64,000 nt of DNA from Pseudoalteromonas tunicata (GTDB taxonomy: Bacteria; Pseudomonadota; Gammaproteobacteria; Enterobacterales; Alteromonadaceae), in the NCBI RefSeq assembly GCF_002310815.1, contig NZ_CP011033.1:806001-870000 (forward strand), read 5' to 3'. The position numbers and the translations under genes were made by a program. Numbering within the stretch: position 1 is the stretch's first letter; each line of letters opens with the position of its first letter. Below the pieces are notes generated by a model. The model was not told the DNA's origin and ran no database searches. It was given only the letters and a program-made list of their open reading frames with translations. This document shows, piece after piece, positions 25,123-33,813 of this stretch.

Positions 25123-25683
25123 TTATTTTTCGCCACAAATCAGAGTATGGAGGAAGTTAAGACAAACGCCAAAACTTTGTTCACTAAGAAATTGTTTTTT
25201 ATCCGAAATATCAATAGGCAATAATTCAACAAACCGACCGCAGCACCAATTTGGGTTATCAAAATCTGTTTGTTTGTACATAGCAGCAAAGTGTGGATTT
25301 ACATCAAATATTAGCTTTAGTTCTTTGGCGAGTAGTTGTGATTGTTGGCTGTTTTGCTGCTCTGGCCAATGAGGGATAATTGTCGCTTTGGCTTTGCGCA
25401 ATTGATCAGACTCAATCGAGAACTCAGTAAGATTGACTAATGATTTTGCTTGAATATCAATCGACAAAAAACCATCATCCAAGGTCGAAAAATCAACAAT
25501 TTCAACCCAAGCTGCAATTGTTGAACTGTTAAATGGATGATCTTTATCATAACAACTAAGTGCAAATCCTGTCCCTGCTATGCTTTCTTTCACTAATCTG
25601 ATGTAGCGAGGTTCAAAAATTCGTAGGCGTGTTATACCGCCCGGAAATAGAACAATAGGTAAAGGGAAAACGCCCAGTTGCAT
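25123..25683 (-). CDS. LON substrate-binding domain protein
   Basis: The 186-residue protein consists of a stand-alone LON N-terminal domain: QLGVFPLPIVLFPGGITRLRIFEPRYIRLVKES at the start matches the PLxxxVLFPGxxLpLrIFEpRY signature. There is no ATPase or protease part, as usual for this family of about 190 residues. It may bind unfolded protein, but no function is established. It lies 69 bases upstream of the sigma factor on the same strand; the candidate ECF promoter lies in that gap, so it is probably a separate transcript that may read through. Confidence 0.87.
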   Translation of the reverse strand: MQLGVFPLPIVLFPGGITRLRIFEPRYIRLVKESIAGTGFALSCYDKDHPFNSSTIAAWVEIVDFSTLDDGFLSIDIQAKSLVNLTEFSIESDQLRKAKATIIPHWPEQQNSQQSQLLAKELKLIFDVNPHFAAMYKQTDFDNPNWCCGRFVELLPIDISDKKQFLSEQSFGVCLNFLHTLICGEK

Positions 25684-25865
25684 AACAAAACCATTTAAGA
25701 TGAATCGTGCTAACTAATACGCCAATTGAGATTAAATAGTTCAGTCGAACTGTTTTTATTGGCAAAAACAAATCCATTTAATAAGAATAATTGTTATTTG
25801 AAAAGCTTATTGAGTGTTATCAGCAACAGAATTAATAAATATCGACAGCAAAATGGTGTCCATAC

Positions 25866-25893
25866 TTACTTTATAGGATGATTAGGCTATAAT
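25866..25893 (+). promoter_or_regulatory. Sigma-70 promoter of rimO
   Basis: TTACTT and a perfect TATAAT separated by 16 bases lie 40 bases before the rimO start codon. Confidence 0.6.
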
Positions 25894-25933
25894 CCGCCAC
25901 CAGCATTTGCGCGTCACTCTTTACAGGTAAACC

Positions 25934-27337
25934 ATGACAGTAGAAACCTTCAATCCAAAACAAACCACCACATTAGATACCCCAGCTAAAACGCTAGCCA
26001 GCCAAGCGCCAACAGCAAAAGGTACTGGTTCTAAGGTCGGTTTTGTAAGCTTAGGTTGTCCTAAAAATCTCGTTGATTCTGAACGAATTTTAACGCAACT
26101 TCGAACAGAAGGTTACGAAGTCGTCAGCAGCTACCATGATTCAGATGTGGTGATTGTTAATACCTGTGGCTTTATCGACAGTGCAGTACAAGAGTCTTTA
26201 GATACCATTGGCGAAGCACTAAAAGAAAATGGCAAGGTTATTGTGACTGGCTGTTTAGGTGCGCGCGAAGATGAAATTCGCGAAGTGCATCCAAATGTGC
26301 TTGGCATCACCGGTCCACATGCCTATGAAAACGTGATGGAGCATGTTCATGAGTTCGCACCAAAACCTGTGCTAAACCCATTCATGAGCCTTATTCCCGA
26401 CCAAGGTGTAAAACTGACTCCAAAACATTATGCTTATTTAAAAATATCTGAAGGCTGTAATCACAGATGTACTTTTTGTATCATTCCATCAATGCGTGGT
26501 GATTTAGTCTCGCGTCCAATAGGTGATGTTTTACAAGAAGCTGAGCGTTTAAAACAAGCTGGCGTAAAAGAACTTTTAGTGATCAGCCAAGATACAAGTG
26601 CATATGGCGTTGATGTTAAGAGTAAAACTGGTTTTTGGAATGGAATGCCAGTTAAAACAGATATGCTTAACTTGTGCCAGGCACTAAATAAACTAGGTAT
26701 TTGGGTGCGTCTGCATTATGTGTATCCGTACCCACATGTTGATGACATCATTCCACTAATGGCTGAAGGTAAGTTACTCCCTTATTTAGATATTCCTTTT
26801 CAGCATGCAAGCCCTCGCATCTTAAAAATGATGAAGCGCCCAGGTCAAGCCGAACGTACTTTAGATCGTATTAAAAAATGGCGTCAATTATGCCCAGAGC
26901 TGGTCATTCGCTCTACCTTTATTGTTGGTTTCCCTGGTGAAACAGAAGAAGACTTCCAAATATTACTCGATTGGTTAGAAGAAGCGCAATTAGACCGCGT
27001 AGGCTGTTTTAAATACTCACCTATTGAAGGCGCTAAAGCGAATGAATTAGCAGAGCCTGTGCCTGAAGAAATAATGCAAGACCGTTTTGAGCGTTTCATG
27101 TTAAAACAACAAGCGATCAGTAAAAACCGTTTAGCACTGCGTATTGGTCAAGTCATGGAAGTATTAGTTGATGAAGTGGACGAAGAAGGTGCCATTGGCC
27201 GTACGTTTGCAGATGCCCCTGAAATTGATGGTGTGATCTACTTAAACGGTGAAACTGATCTAAAACCAGGTGATGTTGTTAAAGTGCTGGTTGAACATTC
27301 TGATGAATATGATTTATGGGGTTCTGTTCAACGCTAG
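25934..27337 (+). CDS. rimO: Ribosomal protein S12 methylthiotransferase RimO
   Basis: The 467-residue radical SAM enzyme adds a methylthio group to an aspartate of ribosomal protein S12. The N-terminal UPF0004 domain begins [20 protein letters not shown] with NTCGFID and TGCLG supplying the cysteines of the second cluster. The radical SAM motif is CNHRCTFC (Cys175, Cys179, Cys182). The C-terminal TRAM domain covers roughly the last 65 residues ([29 protein letters not shown]). An extension of about 30 residues, rich in threonine and alanine, precedes the first domain. It is monocistronic with promoter and terminator visible. Confidence 0.95.
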   Translation: MTVETFNPKQTTTLDTPAKTLASQAPTAKGTGSKVGFVSLGCPKNLVDSERILTQLRTEGYEVVSSYHDSDVVIVNTCGFIDSAVQESLDTIGEALKENGKVIVTGCLGAREDEIREVHPNVLGITGPHAYENVMEHVHEFAPKPVLNPFMSLIPDQGVKLTPKHYAYLKISEGCNHRCTFCIIPSMRGDLVSRPIGDVLQEAERLKQAGVKELLVISQDTSAYGVDVKSKTGFWNGMPVKTDMLNLCQALNKLGIWVRLHYVYPYPHVDDIIPLMAEGKLLPYLDIPFQHASPRILKMMKRPGQAERTLDRIKKWRQLCPELVIRSTFIVGFPGETEEDFQILLDWLEEAQLDRVGCFKYSPIEGAKANELAEPVPEEIMQDRFERFMLKQQAISKNRLALRIGQVMEVLVDEVDEEGAIGRTFADAPEIDGVIYLNGETDLKPGDVVKVLVEHSDEYDLWGSVQR

Positions 27338-27353
27338 TTTGCCCTGAGTCTGG

Positions 27354-27384
27354 AAAAAACGCTTCATCTTGAGGCGTTTTTTTA
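27354..27384 (+). terminator. Terminator of rimO
   Basis: AAAAAACGC and GCGTTTTTT flank the short loop TTCATCTTGAG; the T run continues to 27383. Confidence 0.85.
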
Positions 27385-27410
27385 TGTAAAAAAGCCGACT
27401 TTCGTCGGCT
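27385..27410 (-). terminator. Terminator of the TonB receptor gene
   Basis: On the minus strand AGCCGA and TCGGCT form a short stem followed by a T run (read from the A run at 27388-27393). It lies back to back with the rimO terminator. Confidence 0.75.
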
Positions 27411-27496
27411 AACAGGGAATATCTCAGCGCCTAAAAATGCAAGCGACAAAGTAGGCTGCATATCCAGCAACCCACTTTAGCTCGTGCACGTTAGAG

Positions 27497-27579
27497 TCAG
27501 GTTTACTACCTTACTTATATCGTTACAACGTGCTTATGGTTATAAAACGATACTAGACTAAATAAGACAGTAAACCTGA
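27497..27579. repeat. 83-bp imperfect palindrome after the TonB receptor gene
   Basis: The outer arms TCAGGTTTACT (27497-27507) and AGTAAACCTGA (27569-27579) are perfectly complementary. The inner part also pairs in places (CTTACTTA with TAAATAAG, ATCGTT with AACGAT). It starts nine bases beyond the receptor stop codon. It is unlike the palindrome family at 6198 and 30518. Confidence 0.55.
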
Positions 27580-27587
27580 GTGTTAAC

Positions 27588-30299
27588 TTAAAAACGTTGC
27601 TGAAAAGACATATAAAATGTACGACCTCGGATACTATATAAACTTGTTGAAAAAGCGTTAAATTTATCAAATTTAGGCTCTTCATCGGTCAAGTTTGTGA
27701 CACCTAGAGATACACTATTCTGCCAAGGCAGATTTAGGTTGTAATTGAGGTTATGTGAGGTATACGCGTCGATTTCAAACAATTTTGTATTTGTTTCATC
27801 AGTATAATCCCAGGTTTCTTGCGCCCCAATGTAGTTTGCAAAGTAGTGCACACTGTGTTCACCCAAGGTGTAGTCTAGGCTGAAGTTTATGCGCACATCA
27901 GGCGTATTTTTACGCCCAGCAATATCTTCTGAAATATTTGTTTCACCATCTTCAACATAAGAATATTTATATTTTAAGTATTTAGAAACATTCACTTTGG
28001 CAGAGAAATCGCCAAACTCAGTCTCAAAGTTACCAGTAAAGGAAACATCTAAACCTTGGCGTTCGCTTTTACCAATATTAAGTACCGGAGCAACCACATA
28101 ATTGAGACGCCCATTAGGTAATAACGAGATTTCTGCACCTGGATAAATAGTTGAAATATCTTGTCTTGCAGTACCGGCCAGATCAGCTGCTTGATTAAGT
28201 TTTGCTTGGGTTTGTAATATTTCTGATGAATCAATCGAATCAATTAATCCTTCAGTTTCAAGTGCCCAATAATCCATTGTGATACTAAAATTGTCATTAA
28301 TATCCCACGACATGCCAATGTTATAAGTATCTGACTCTTCGGCATCAAGGGTTTTATTACCACCGGTGCGAGTCGCCGCTTCTTGTTTTAATCCGCACGA
28401 ATCGATATCTGTACCAGCTTCATGACAGGCAATGTAGTTAGTCAGTTTACTAAACCCTTCTGTTTGCGCTTTATTTAAATCTGACAGTGTCGGAGCTCGA
28501 AAACCTGTTCCCCAAGAGCTCCGTAATAGAACGTTATCAAGTGGGTTATAGCGTATTGAAATTTGTGGATTAAAGGTACTGCCAAAATCCGAATACTTAT
28601 CATAGCGACCCGCTAAGTTGATTTCTAATTTATCAATAATTGGTAGTACTAGTTCAGCATAGGTTGAAACAACATCACGCTCGCCTGCGCCACCTGAGCC
28701 ACCATTACCGCCAACGATTAATCCCGCTTCAGCGAGTGCATCGACTTTAGAATCTAGCGACTCTTCTCGGTAAGATGCACCAACATACATGGCTGCAGTG
28801 CCTGCATCAAACTGGTATAAATCAAAACTTAGACCGCCTGCGGCTTCAAGGTAATCGGCGACCATACGTTTATCATAGTTAGCTGCAATACCGCCTGGTA
28901 ACGGTGAATTTGGATCGCGCGGATCCCAACCAACAAACTTATTTGCTTGCTCATCCCAGTGGCCAACTAAATCATTTTGTGCGCCATCAAGTAAATATCC
29001 AGTTCCCCACACAAAGTTAGTATATTTGTTATAAGAAATTGAGGCATCCCAATCAAATGCAGAAGTAGATCCATCAAGCGCTAACATATAGTCAAAGACA
29101 TTATCATGCATTTCTGCAACACGGTTACCGGCATTATCAAAGCGAAATTTCATCCCTGCATCCGGATCGGGATACAGTTCTTTTAAACGAATTCCTTGTG
29201 TAGTGGTGTAAGCGGGCAGACCATTCGGAATTGAAATACTGGCAGGTACAGGGGCGGAAACATCGAGAGTTTCGTTTTTGGCCCAATAAGCACGTGCAGT
29301 TAAGCGAATGTCATCGGTCACATTATAGGTGTAATGAATGAGCGTATTATCACGGCGCGAACGAGAAGAGCTCGCTGCTGCATTGGTATAATCATAACCA
29401 CATAATGTATCACCATCGTAGTTACGGTCGGTTAATGGCCCTTTGAAGTCAGCGCCATAAATATCAGCGCACGATGCATCGCCTTCAAAAGGGTGTTGCC
29501 ATGCCCATCCGCCTGCATTACCTTGCGTTAAAGCACGTCCAGTCCATGAAACGTTTGCCCAATCATTTGCATCTCCTGCGTCACCACCTGGGATCACTGA
29601 AGGGCGCGTATACGGCCTATCAGCTTGCATTATTGGGTCTTCTTCATAATGCTCTATGGTAAAGACTAAGCTGCCTTTATCTGAGCTCAGTCCTCCTGTG
29701 AAGGAAAAATTGCTTGAATCACCACCTTTCGCTGATGGACGATCGGCGCGTCCATCAAATTGAATACCTTGAAAATCTTTTTTCAAAATAACGTTGATAA
29801 CACCGGCAATCGCATCAGTACCATAAATTGCGGAAGCACCATCAGTTAAGATTTCAATACGCTCGACCGCCGCCATTGGGATTGTATTTAAGTTACTGGC
29901 GCCGCCATCTAATACGGGTGATTTTGCCATTCGCTTACCGTCAAGTAAGGTTAAGGTATGTTGTGCCGATGCTCCCTTTAACTGGACTGTTGATTGTGAA
30001 CTCCAGCTATTATTTGCACCACCGCCCCACGATCCAAATGCATTTAGATTAGAGTTACGTAATGCATCACCTACCGTTGCAAAACCGGCATTGGCAAGAT
30101 CTTCGGCTTTCAAAATAGTAACGGGCACTGCACCTTCTAAATCAACTCGTTTAATACGAGAACCTGTTACTTCTATGCGTTCTACTTGCTCTGTATTTTC
30201 TGCCGCATAAACAGTTTGATTTGCCAAACATGCCAAAATACAGCTCGTTAGCATTGTACGATTGAACGTGATTGTTTTATTTTTATTAATATTATTCAT
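27588..30299 (-). CDS. TonB-dependent outer-membrane receptor
   Basis: The 903-residue protein has a signal peptide (TSCILACLANQTVYAAE), then the plug domain with VERIEVTGSRIKRVDLEGAVPVTILKAEDLANAGFATVGDALRN and NTIPMAAVERIEILTDGASAIYGTDAIAGVINVILKK, and a 22-strand barrel ending in aromatic FYMSFQQRF. The barrel tail contains RSSWGTGFRAPTLSDL and an LNLPWQNSVSLGVTNLTDEEP block. The start at 30299 follows GAGG at good spacing. The subgroup is common in marine Alteromonadales, but no neighbouring enzyme reveals the substrate. The 26-bp palindrome just upstream suggests specific repression. Confidence 0.93.
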   Translation of the reverse strand: MNNINKNKTITFNRTMLTSCILACLANQTVYAAENTEQVERIEVTGSRIKRVDLEGAVPVTILKAEDLANAGFATVGDALRNSNLNAFGSWGGGANNSWSSQSTVQLKGASAQHTLTLLDGKRMAKSPVLDGGASNLNTIPMAAVERIEILTDGASAIYGTDAIAGVINVILKKDFQGIQFDGRADRPSAKGGDSSNFSFTGGLSSDKGSLVFTIEHYEEDPIMQADRPYTRPSVIPGGDAGDANDWANVSWTGRALTQGNAGGWAWQHPFEGDASCADIYGADFKGPLTDRNYDGDTLCGYDYTNAAASSSRSRRDNTLIHYTYNVTDDIRLTARAYWAKNETLDVSAPVPASISIPNGLPAYTTTQGIRLKELYPDPDAGMKFRFDNAGNRVAEMHDNVFDYMLALDGSTSAFDWDASISYNKYTNFVWGTGYLLDGAQNDLVGHWDEQANKFVGWDPRDPNSPLPGGIAANYDKRMVADYLEAAGGLSFDLYQFDAGTAAMYVGASYREESLDSKVDALAEAGLIVGGNGGSGGAGERDVVSTYAELVLPIIDKLEINLAGRYDKYSDFGSTFNPQISIRYNPLDNVLLRSSWGTGFRAPTLSDLNKAQTEGFSKLTNYIACHEAGTDIDSCGLKQEAATRTGGNKTLDAEESDTYNIGMSWDINDNFSITMDYWALETEGLIDSIDSSEILQTQAKLNQAADLAGTARQDISTIYPGAEISLLPNGRLNYVVAPVLNIGKSERQGLDVSFTGNFETEFGDFSAKVNVSKYLKYKYSYVEDGETNISEDIAGRKNTPDVRINFSLDYTLGEHSVHYFANYIGAQETWDYTDETNTKLFEIDAYTSHNLNYNLNLPWQNSVSLGVTNLTDEEPKFDKFNAFSTSLYSIRGRTFYMSFQQRF

Positions 30300-30334
30300 T
30301 GTTAACCTCATTGATGAAACCCCCAAAACCCACA

Positions 30335-30360
30335 TTGATATATTGTATACAATATATCAA
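30335..30360. promoter_or_regulatory. 26-bp perfect palindromic operator upstream of the TonB receptor
   Basis: Each half is TTGATATATTGTA followed by its exact reverse complement, centred on TTGTATACAA. The site ends 36 bases upstream of the receptor start codon. A TTGTATACAA core is typical of GntR-family operators. No GntR gene is in the window, so the regulator must be encoded elsewhere. Confidence 0.7.
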
Positions 30361-30517
30361 TGGTTCGAGATAATATGTTAGGAAGACGTTAATTGCAAAA
30401 TTTTTTTATAAACTTAGAAATAAATGTGATGAACGGTGTATTTAATTAGAAACAAAACTGACGCTATAAACGATAAAACAATGAGTTAAATGACCTTAAT
30501 GCTGAAAAGTAAATCTA

Positions 30518-30621
30518 TCTCAGGGCACTATTTTCAACGCTATCATCGTTGGCTTAATGCGAATAGACTCACTCTTGACGGGCTAATCTGTCTTGTTAGC
30601 TTTAAAATTGTTGACTTGAGA
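30518..30621. repeat. Long imperfect palindromic element, copy B
   Basis: The element begins TCTCAGGGCACTATTTTCAA and ends AAAATTGTTGACTTGAGA, the two ends pairing at about 20 of 28 positions. Flanking AAATCT and AGATTT extend the symmetry. It shares order and sequence blocks with copy A (CAGG.CA, CTATTTT, AATAGA, the identical GTCTTGTTA), so the two are members of one dispersed family. Confidence 0.6.
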
Positions 30622-30730
30622 TGAGCAACTTAGATTTTCATCTTTAATTCAATATGTTGGTTAATCGATTTTTAGCACAGGGGAGATATAAAATTATTTA
30701 GCGGGAGGAGTCTTTGAATACGAACAAGGA

Positions 30731-30761
30731 AAATGAGCCTTAATTAATATTAAGGCTCATT
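30731..30761 (-). terminator. Hairpin after the RND permease gene
   Basis: AATGAGCCTTAAT and ATTAAGGCTCATT are perfectly complementary around a four-base loop. On the minus strand TTTCCTTG follows, a modest T run. Confidence 0.7.
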
Positions 30762-30766
30762 ACATA

Positions 30767-33700
30767 TTAACGCTTAATTTTAAAAATCATTGCGTACAGC
30801 ACGGGCACCACGATTAAGGTTAAAATAGTCGCAAAACCTAAACCAAACATGATGGTAACCGCCATAGATTTAAAAAACACATCAAATAACAGTGGGATCA
30901 TACCTAAAATAGTCGTAATTGCGGCCATAGCAACCGGTCTGACACGAGAAACCGCCGAATCGAAAACAGCAAAGTAAGGCTCTTTGCCTTCGGACAATTC
31001 CAAATTGATTTGATCCACTAATACAATGCCATTTTTAATCAACATACCAGATAAGCTTAATAAACCTAGCAGTGCCATAAAGCTAAACGGACTGCCGGTA
31101 AAATACAATCCAGCACTGACACCAATAATAGCTAAAGGTACGGTGGCCCAAATAACTAAGGGTTGCTTAACAGAGTTAAAGAGTAATACGGTTATAGCAA
31201 ACATCGCTAAATAGCCAATTGGCAGTGAACCGAAAATTGCTTTTTTAGCTTTAGATGAAGATTCAAATTCACCACCCCAATGGAGTTCATAACCATGAGG
31301 GAGTTCAATTGATTCGATTGGTGCTTTGACACGGGCGAATAGTTTTGCAGCCGTTTCATCACCTAAGATATCGTGATCGGCCATTACGGTAATGGTACGT
31401 TTCCGGTCTCGACGCATTAGCAAACTATCTTCAAATTCTGTATCAAAACCATCAACAACTTGGTTTATCGGAATATAAACGCGAAGCGCAGGGCTATAGA
31501 TTTGTAGGTCATTTAAACTATCTACTTGCAAGCGCTCATTAGCGGGTGAGCGTGCAATAATAGGCAAGGTTTGTGTACCTTCACGATAAACACCCACTTG
31601 TTTGCCAGATAAACTTGTTAATAACAAACTATCGAGGTCGGCTTTGCTGATCCCTAAACGGCGTGCCTTTTGCTCATTAAATTTTGGACGAATGAGTTTA
31701 GTGCGTTCGCGCCAATCATCTTTGATATTAAATGCCTTAGGATCATCTTTTAGTATAGTTTTAGCTTGGTTTGCTAAATCTCGCAGCACCAGTGGATCAG
31801 GGCCTGAAAAACGCGCTTCAATTTTTGCATCGGTTGAAGGGCCAATCTCCATGCGTTTTAGTTTAACTTGGGCATCAAGTAAATGTTCAGCACTGTATTG
31901 CCTTAAATCGGCAATGATAGGGTCGAGTGCGTCGCGATCTGTGACACGAATAATCATTTGCGCATAAGCTGGGTACGCTTTTTCTGGCGCATAGGTGAGC
32001 ATAAAGCGTGGTGCACCTTGTCCTATGGTACTGGTAATATCAAGCACCGACTCTTTAGTGAGTAAATACTGCTCTATTTTTTTGATATCGTCTTGAGTTT
32101 GACGAATATCCGTTCCTTGATAGCGCCAATAATCGAGATAAAACATCGGAGTATTGGATGCAGGAAAAAACGATTGTTTTACTTGACCAAAACCCACAAT
32201 AGACAAGATTAATGCTAGCATCATCAAGCCCATCGTGGTTTTGCGATAAGTTAAACACCAGCTTAATGCGCTGCGATACACTGTAAAAATAATTCCCTTG
32301 TAAGGATCATCTGATTGATCGGTTGTGGTGCTTTGTTTAAACATTAGGTCAGCAAAAAATGGGGTAAGGGTAATCGCAGTAACCCAGCTGAGTAATAATG
32401 AAATCAAAAGTACTGAAAATAAACTGCCAGCAAATTCACCTGTTGCATCGGCACTTAATCCAATTGGTGCAAAAGCAGTAATGGCGATAACCGTCGCGCC
32501 CAATAAAGGCCATTTGGTTTGTTCAACGATATCAACGGCAGCTTGAACCTTGGTTCGGCCTTTTTGTAAGCCAATTAAAATGCCTTCAGTGATCACAATC
32601 GCGTTATCTACCAACATCCCTAAGGCAATAATCAGTGCGCCGAGCGAAATACGCTGTAGATCGATGGCAAAAAGCTTCATAAAAATAAACGTACCTAGCA
32701 CAGTGATCAGTAAAATTAAACCAATCAATACACCGCTTTTAAACCCCATGAAAACTAAAAGTACTAAAATAACGATAGCAACCGCTTCTAATAATGAAAT
32801 GATAAAGTCATCAACTGACTTTTCGACTTCCTGCGGTTGGTTATAAACTGATTGAACAGTAATTCCATGAGGGCGCTGATAATCAAGTTCAGCCAAATGG
32901 CTGGTGAGTTTTTTACCGATATCGACTACATTTACCCCAGAACTAAACGAGACGCCAAGTAACAGCGCTTGTTGACCTGCAAAATGGATAATATTTTGTG
33001 GCACTTCGGCATAACCACGCGTCACTGTCGCAACATCACCGAGGTAAATCAGCTCAGAGGCACCAGGACTTGAGATAAGTAAGTTTTCTAATTCTTTTAC
33101 ATCTTTAAATTCACCTGTAGGGTGCAAGCGAATTGACTCGCTGCCAACTTTAATTTTGCCAGCATTTGATACTGTGTTTTGATTTTGCAGTAGTTGAAAA
33201 ATTTGTTGAGCAGAAATGCCTAAACTAGCCAGTTTGTGAGTTGAAATTTCAACCATGACTTGGGGCTGTTGTTCACCCGCAACGACTACTTTACCAATGC
33301 CATCAACCAGTACGAGTTCACGGCGTAAGTAATCAACATAATCTTTAAGTTCATCGTATGAGTAGCCATCGCCAGTAACAGCAAACATCACTCCGTACAC
33401 ATCACCAAAATCATCCATTATTTTAGATGGCATGACGCCACTGGGTAGCTTTGGAGCTAAGTCATTGATTTTACGTCGAAGCTCATCCCACATTTGTCTA
33501 AGTTCTTCTTTACGATAGGTACTTTTCATTTCGATCGAAATTTGTGACATACCTGGCGATGAAATCGAACTGACATAATCAACATATGGTAATTGTTGTA
33601 TTACGTTTTCAATGGGATAGGTGACTTCTTCTTCAACTTGTTCAGGTGAAGCCCCTGGGTAGGAAGTGATCACCATGGCTTTTTTTAAGGTAAATTCAGG

Positions 33701-33811
33701 GTCTTCTAACTGACCGAGGCCTAAATAAGAAAACGTGCCCCCGATCAGCAAAAGTAAGGTCACCATCCAAGAGATGACTTTTTTCTCAATTGATAATTGT
33801 GCCAAACTCAT
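30767..33811 (-). CDS. RND efflux transporter, inner-membrane permease
   Basis: The 1014-residue protein has the AcrB layout: an N-terminal membrane helix, a large periplasmic loop, membrane helices 2-6 (about residues 335-470), a second periplasmic loop and helices 8-12. The proton-relay segment in helix 4 reads LGALIIALGMLVDNAIVITEGI; AcrB has two aspartates here, this protein has Asp-Asn, which is seen in a distinct HAE subgroup. Substrates are probably hydrophobic compounds or drugs. It is two bases downstream of its membrane-fusion partner. No outer-membrane factor gene is adjacent, so it must use one encoded elsewhere, such as TolC. Confidence 0.93.
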   Translation of the reverse strand: MSLAQLSIEKKVISWMVTLLLLIGGTFSYLGLGQLEDPEFTLKKAMVITSYPGASPEQVEEEVTYPIENVIQQLPYVDYVSSISSPGMSQISIEMKSTYRKEELRQMWDELRRKINDLAPKLPSGVMPSKIMDDFGDVYGVMFAVTGDGYSYDELKDYVDYLRRELVLVDGIGKVVVAGEQQPQVMVEISTHKLASLGISAQQIFQLLQNQNTVSNAGKIKVGSESIRLHPTGEFKDVKELENLLISSPGASELIYLGDVATVTRGYAEVPQNIIHFAGQQALLLGVSFSSGVNVVDIGKKLTSHLAELDYQRPHGITVQSVYNQPQEVEKSVDDFIISLLEAVAIVILVLLVFMGFKSGVLIGLILLITVLGTFIFMKLFAIDLQRISLGALIIALGMLVDNAIVITEGILIGLQKGRTKVQAAVDIVEQTKWPLLGATVIAITAFAPIGLSADATGEFAGSLFSVLLISLLLSWVTAITLTPFFADLMFKQSTTTDQSDDPYKGIIFTVYRSALSWCLTYRKTTMGLMMLALILSIVGFGQVKQSFFPASNTPMFYLDYWRYQGTDIRQTQDDIKKIEQYLLTKESVLDITSTIGQGAPRFMLTYAPEKAYPAYAQMIIRVTDRDALDPIIADLRQYSAEHLLDAQVKLKRMEIGPSTDAKIEARFSGPDPLVLRDLANQAKTILKDDPKAFNIKDDWRERTKLIRPKFNEQKARRLGISKADLDSLLLTSLSGKQVGVYREGTQTLPIIARSPANERLQVDSLNDLQIYSPALRVYIPINQVVDGFDTEFEDSLLMRRDRKRTITVMADHDILGDETAAKLFARVKAPIESIELPHGYELHWGGEFESSSKAKKAIFGSLPIGYLAMFAITVLLFNSVKQPLVIWATVPLAIIGVSAGLYFTGSPFSFMALLGLLSLSGMLIKNGIVLVDQINLELSEGKEPYFAVFDSAVSRVRPVAMAAITTILGMIPLLFDVFFKSMAVTIMFGLGFATILTLIVVPVLYAMIFKIKR

Positions 33812-33813
33812 GT

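Larger units (their letters stand above)
30361..30766. other. Non-coding stretch between the TonB receptor and the RND pump
   Basis: About 400 bases with no coding frame. It holds palindromic element copy B and the pump terminator; the remainder (30361-30517, 30638-30730) is AT-rich with nothing recognisable beyond room for the receptor promoter. Confidence 0.6.

Noticed and set aside
25785..25806. Fur-box-like AT-rich sequence upstream of rimO
   Set aside because: The resemblance to the Fur consensus is only partial in very AT-rich DNA, and rimO is not an expected iron-regulated gene.
27279..27470. Minus-strand 63-codon frame across the rimO 3' end
   Set aside because: It covers two terminator hairpins and the rimO C-terminus in antisense, with no coding character.
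32325..32846. Plus-strand open frames inside the RND permease gene
   Set aside because: They are antisense shadows of a strongly conserved permease gene, with no ribosome sites and no recognisable domains.
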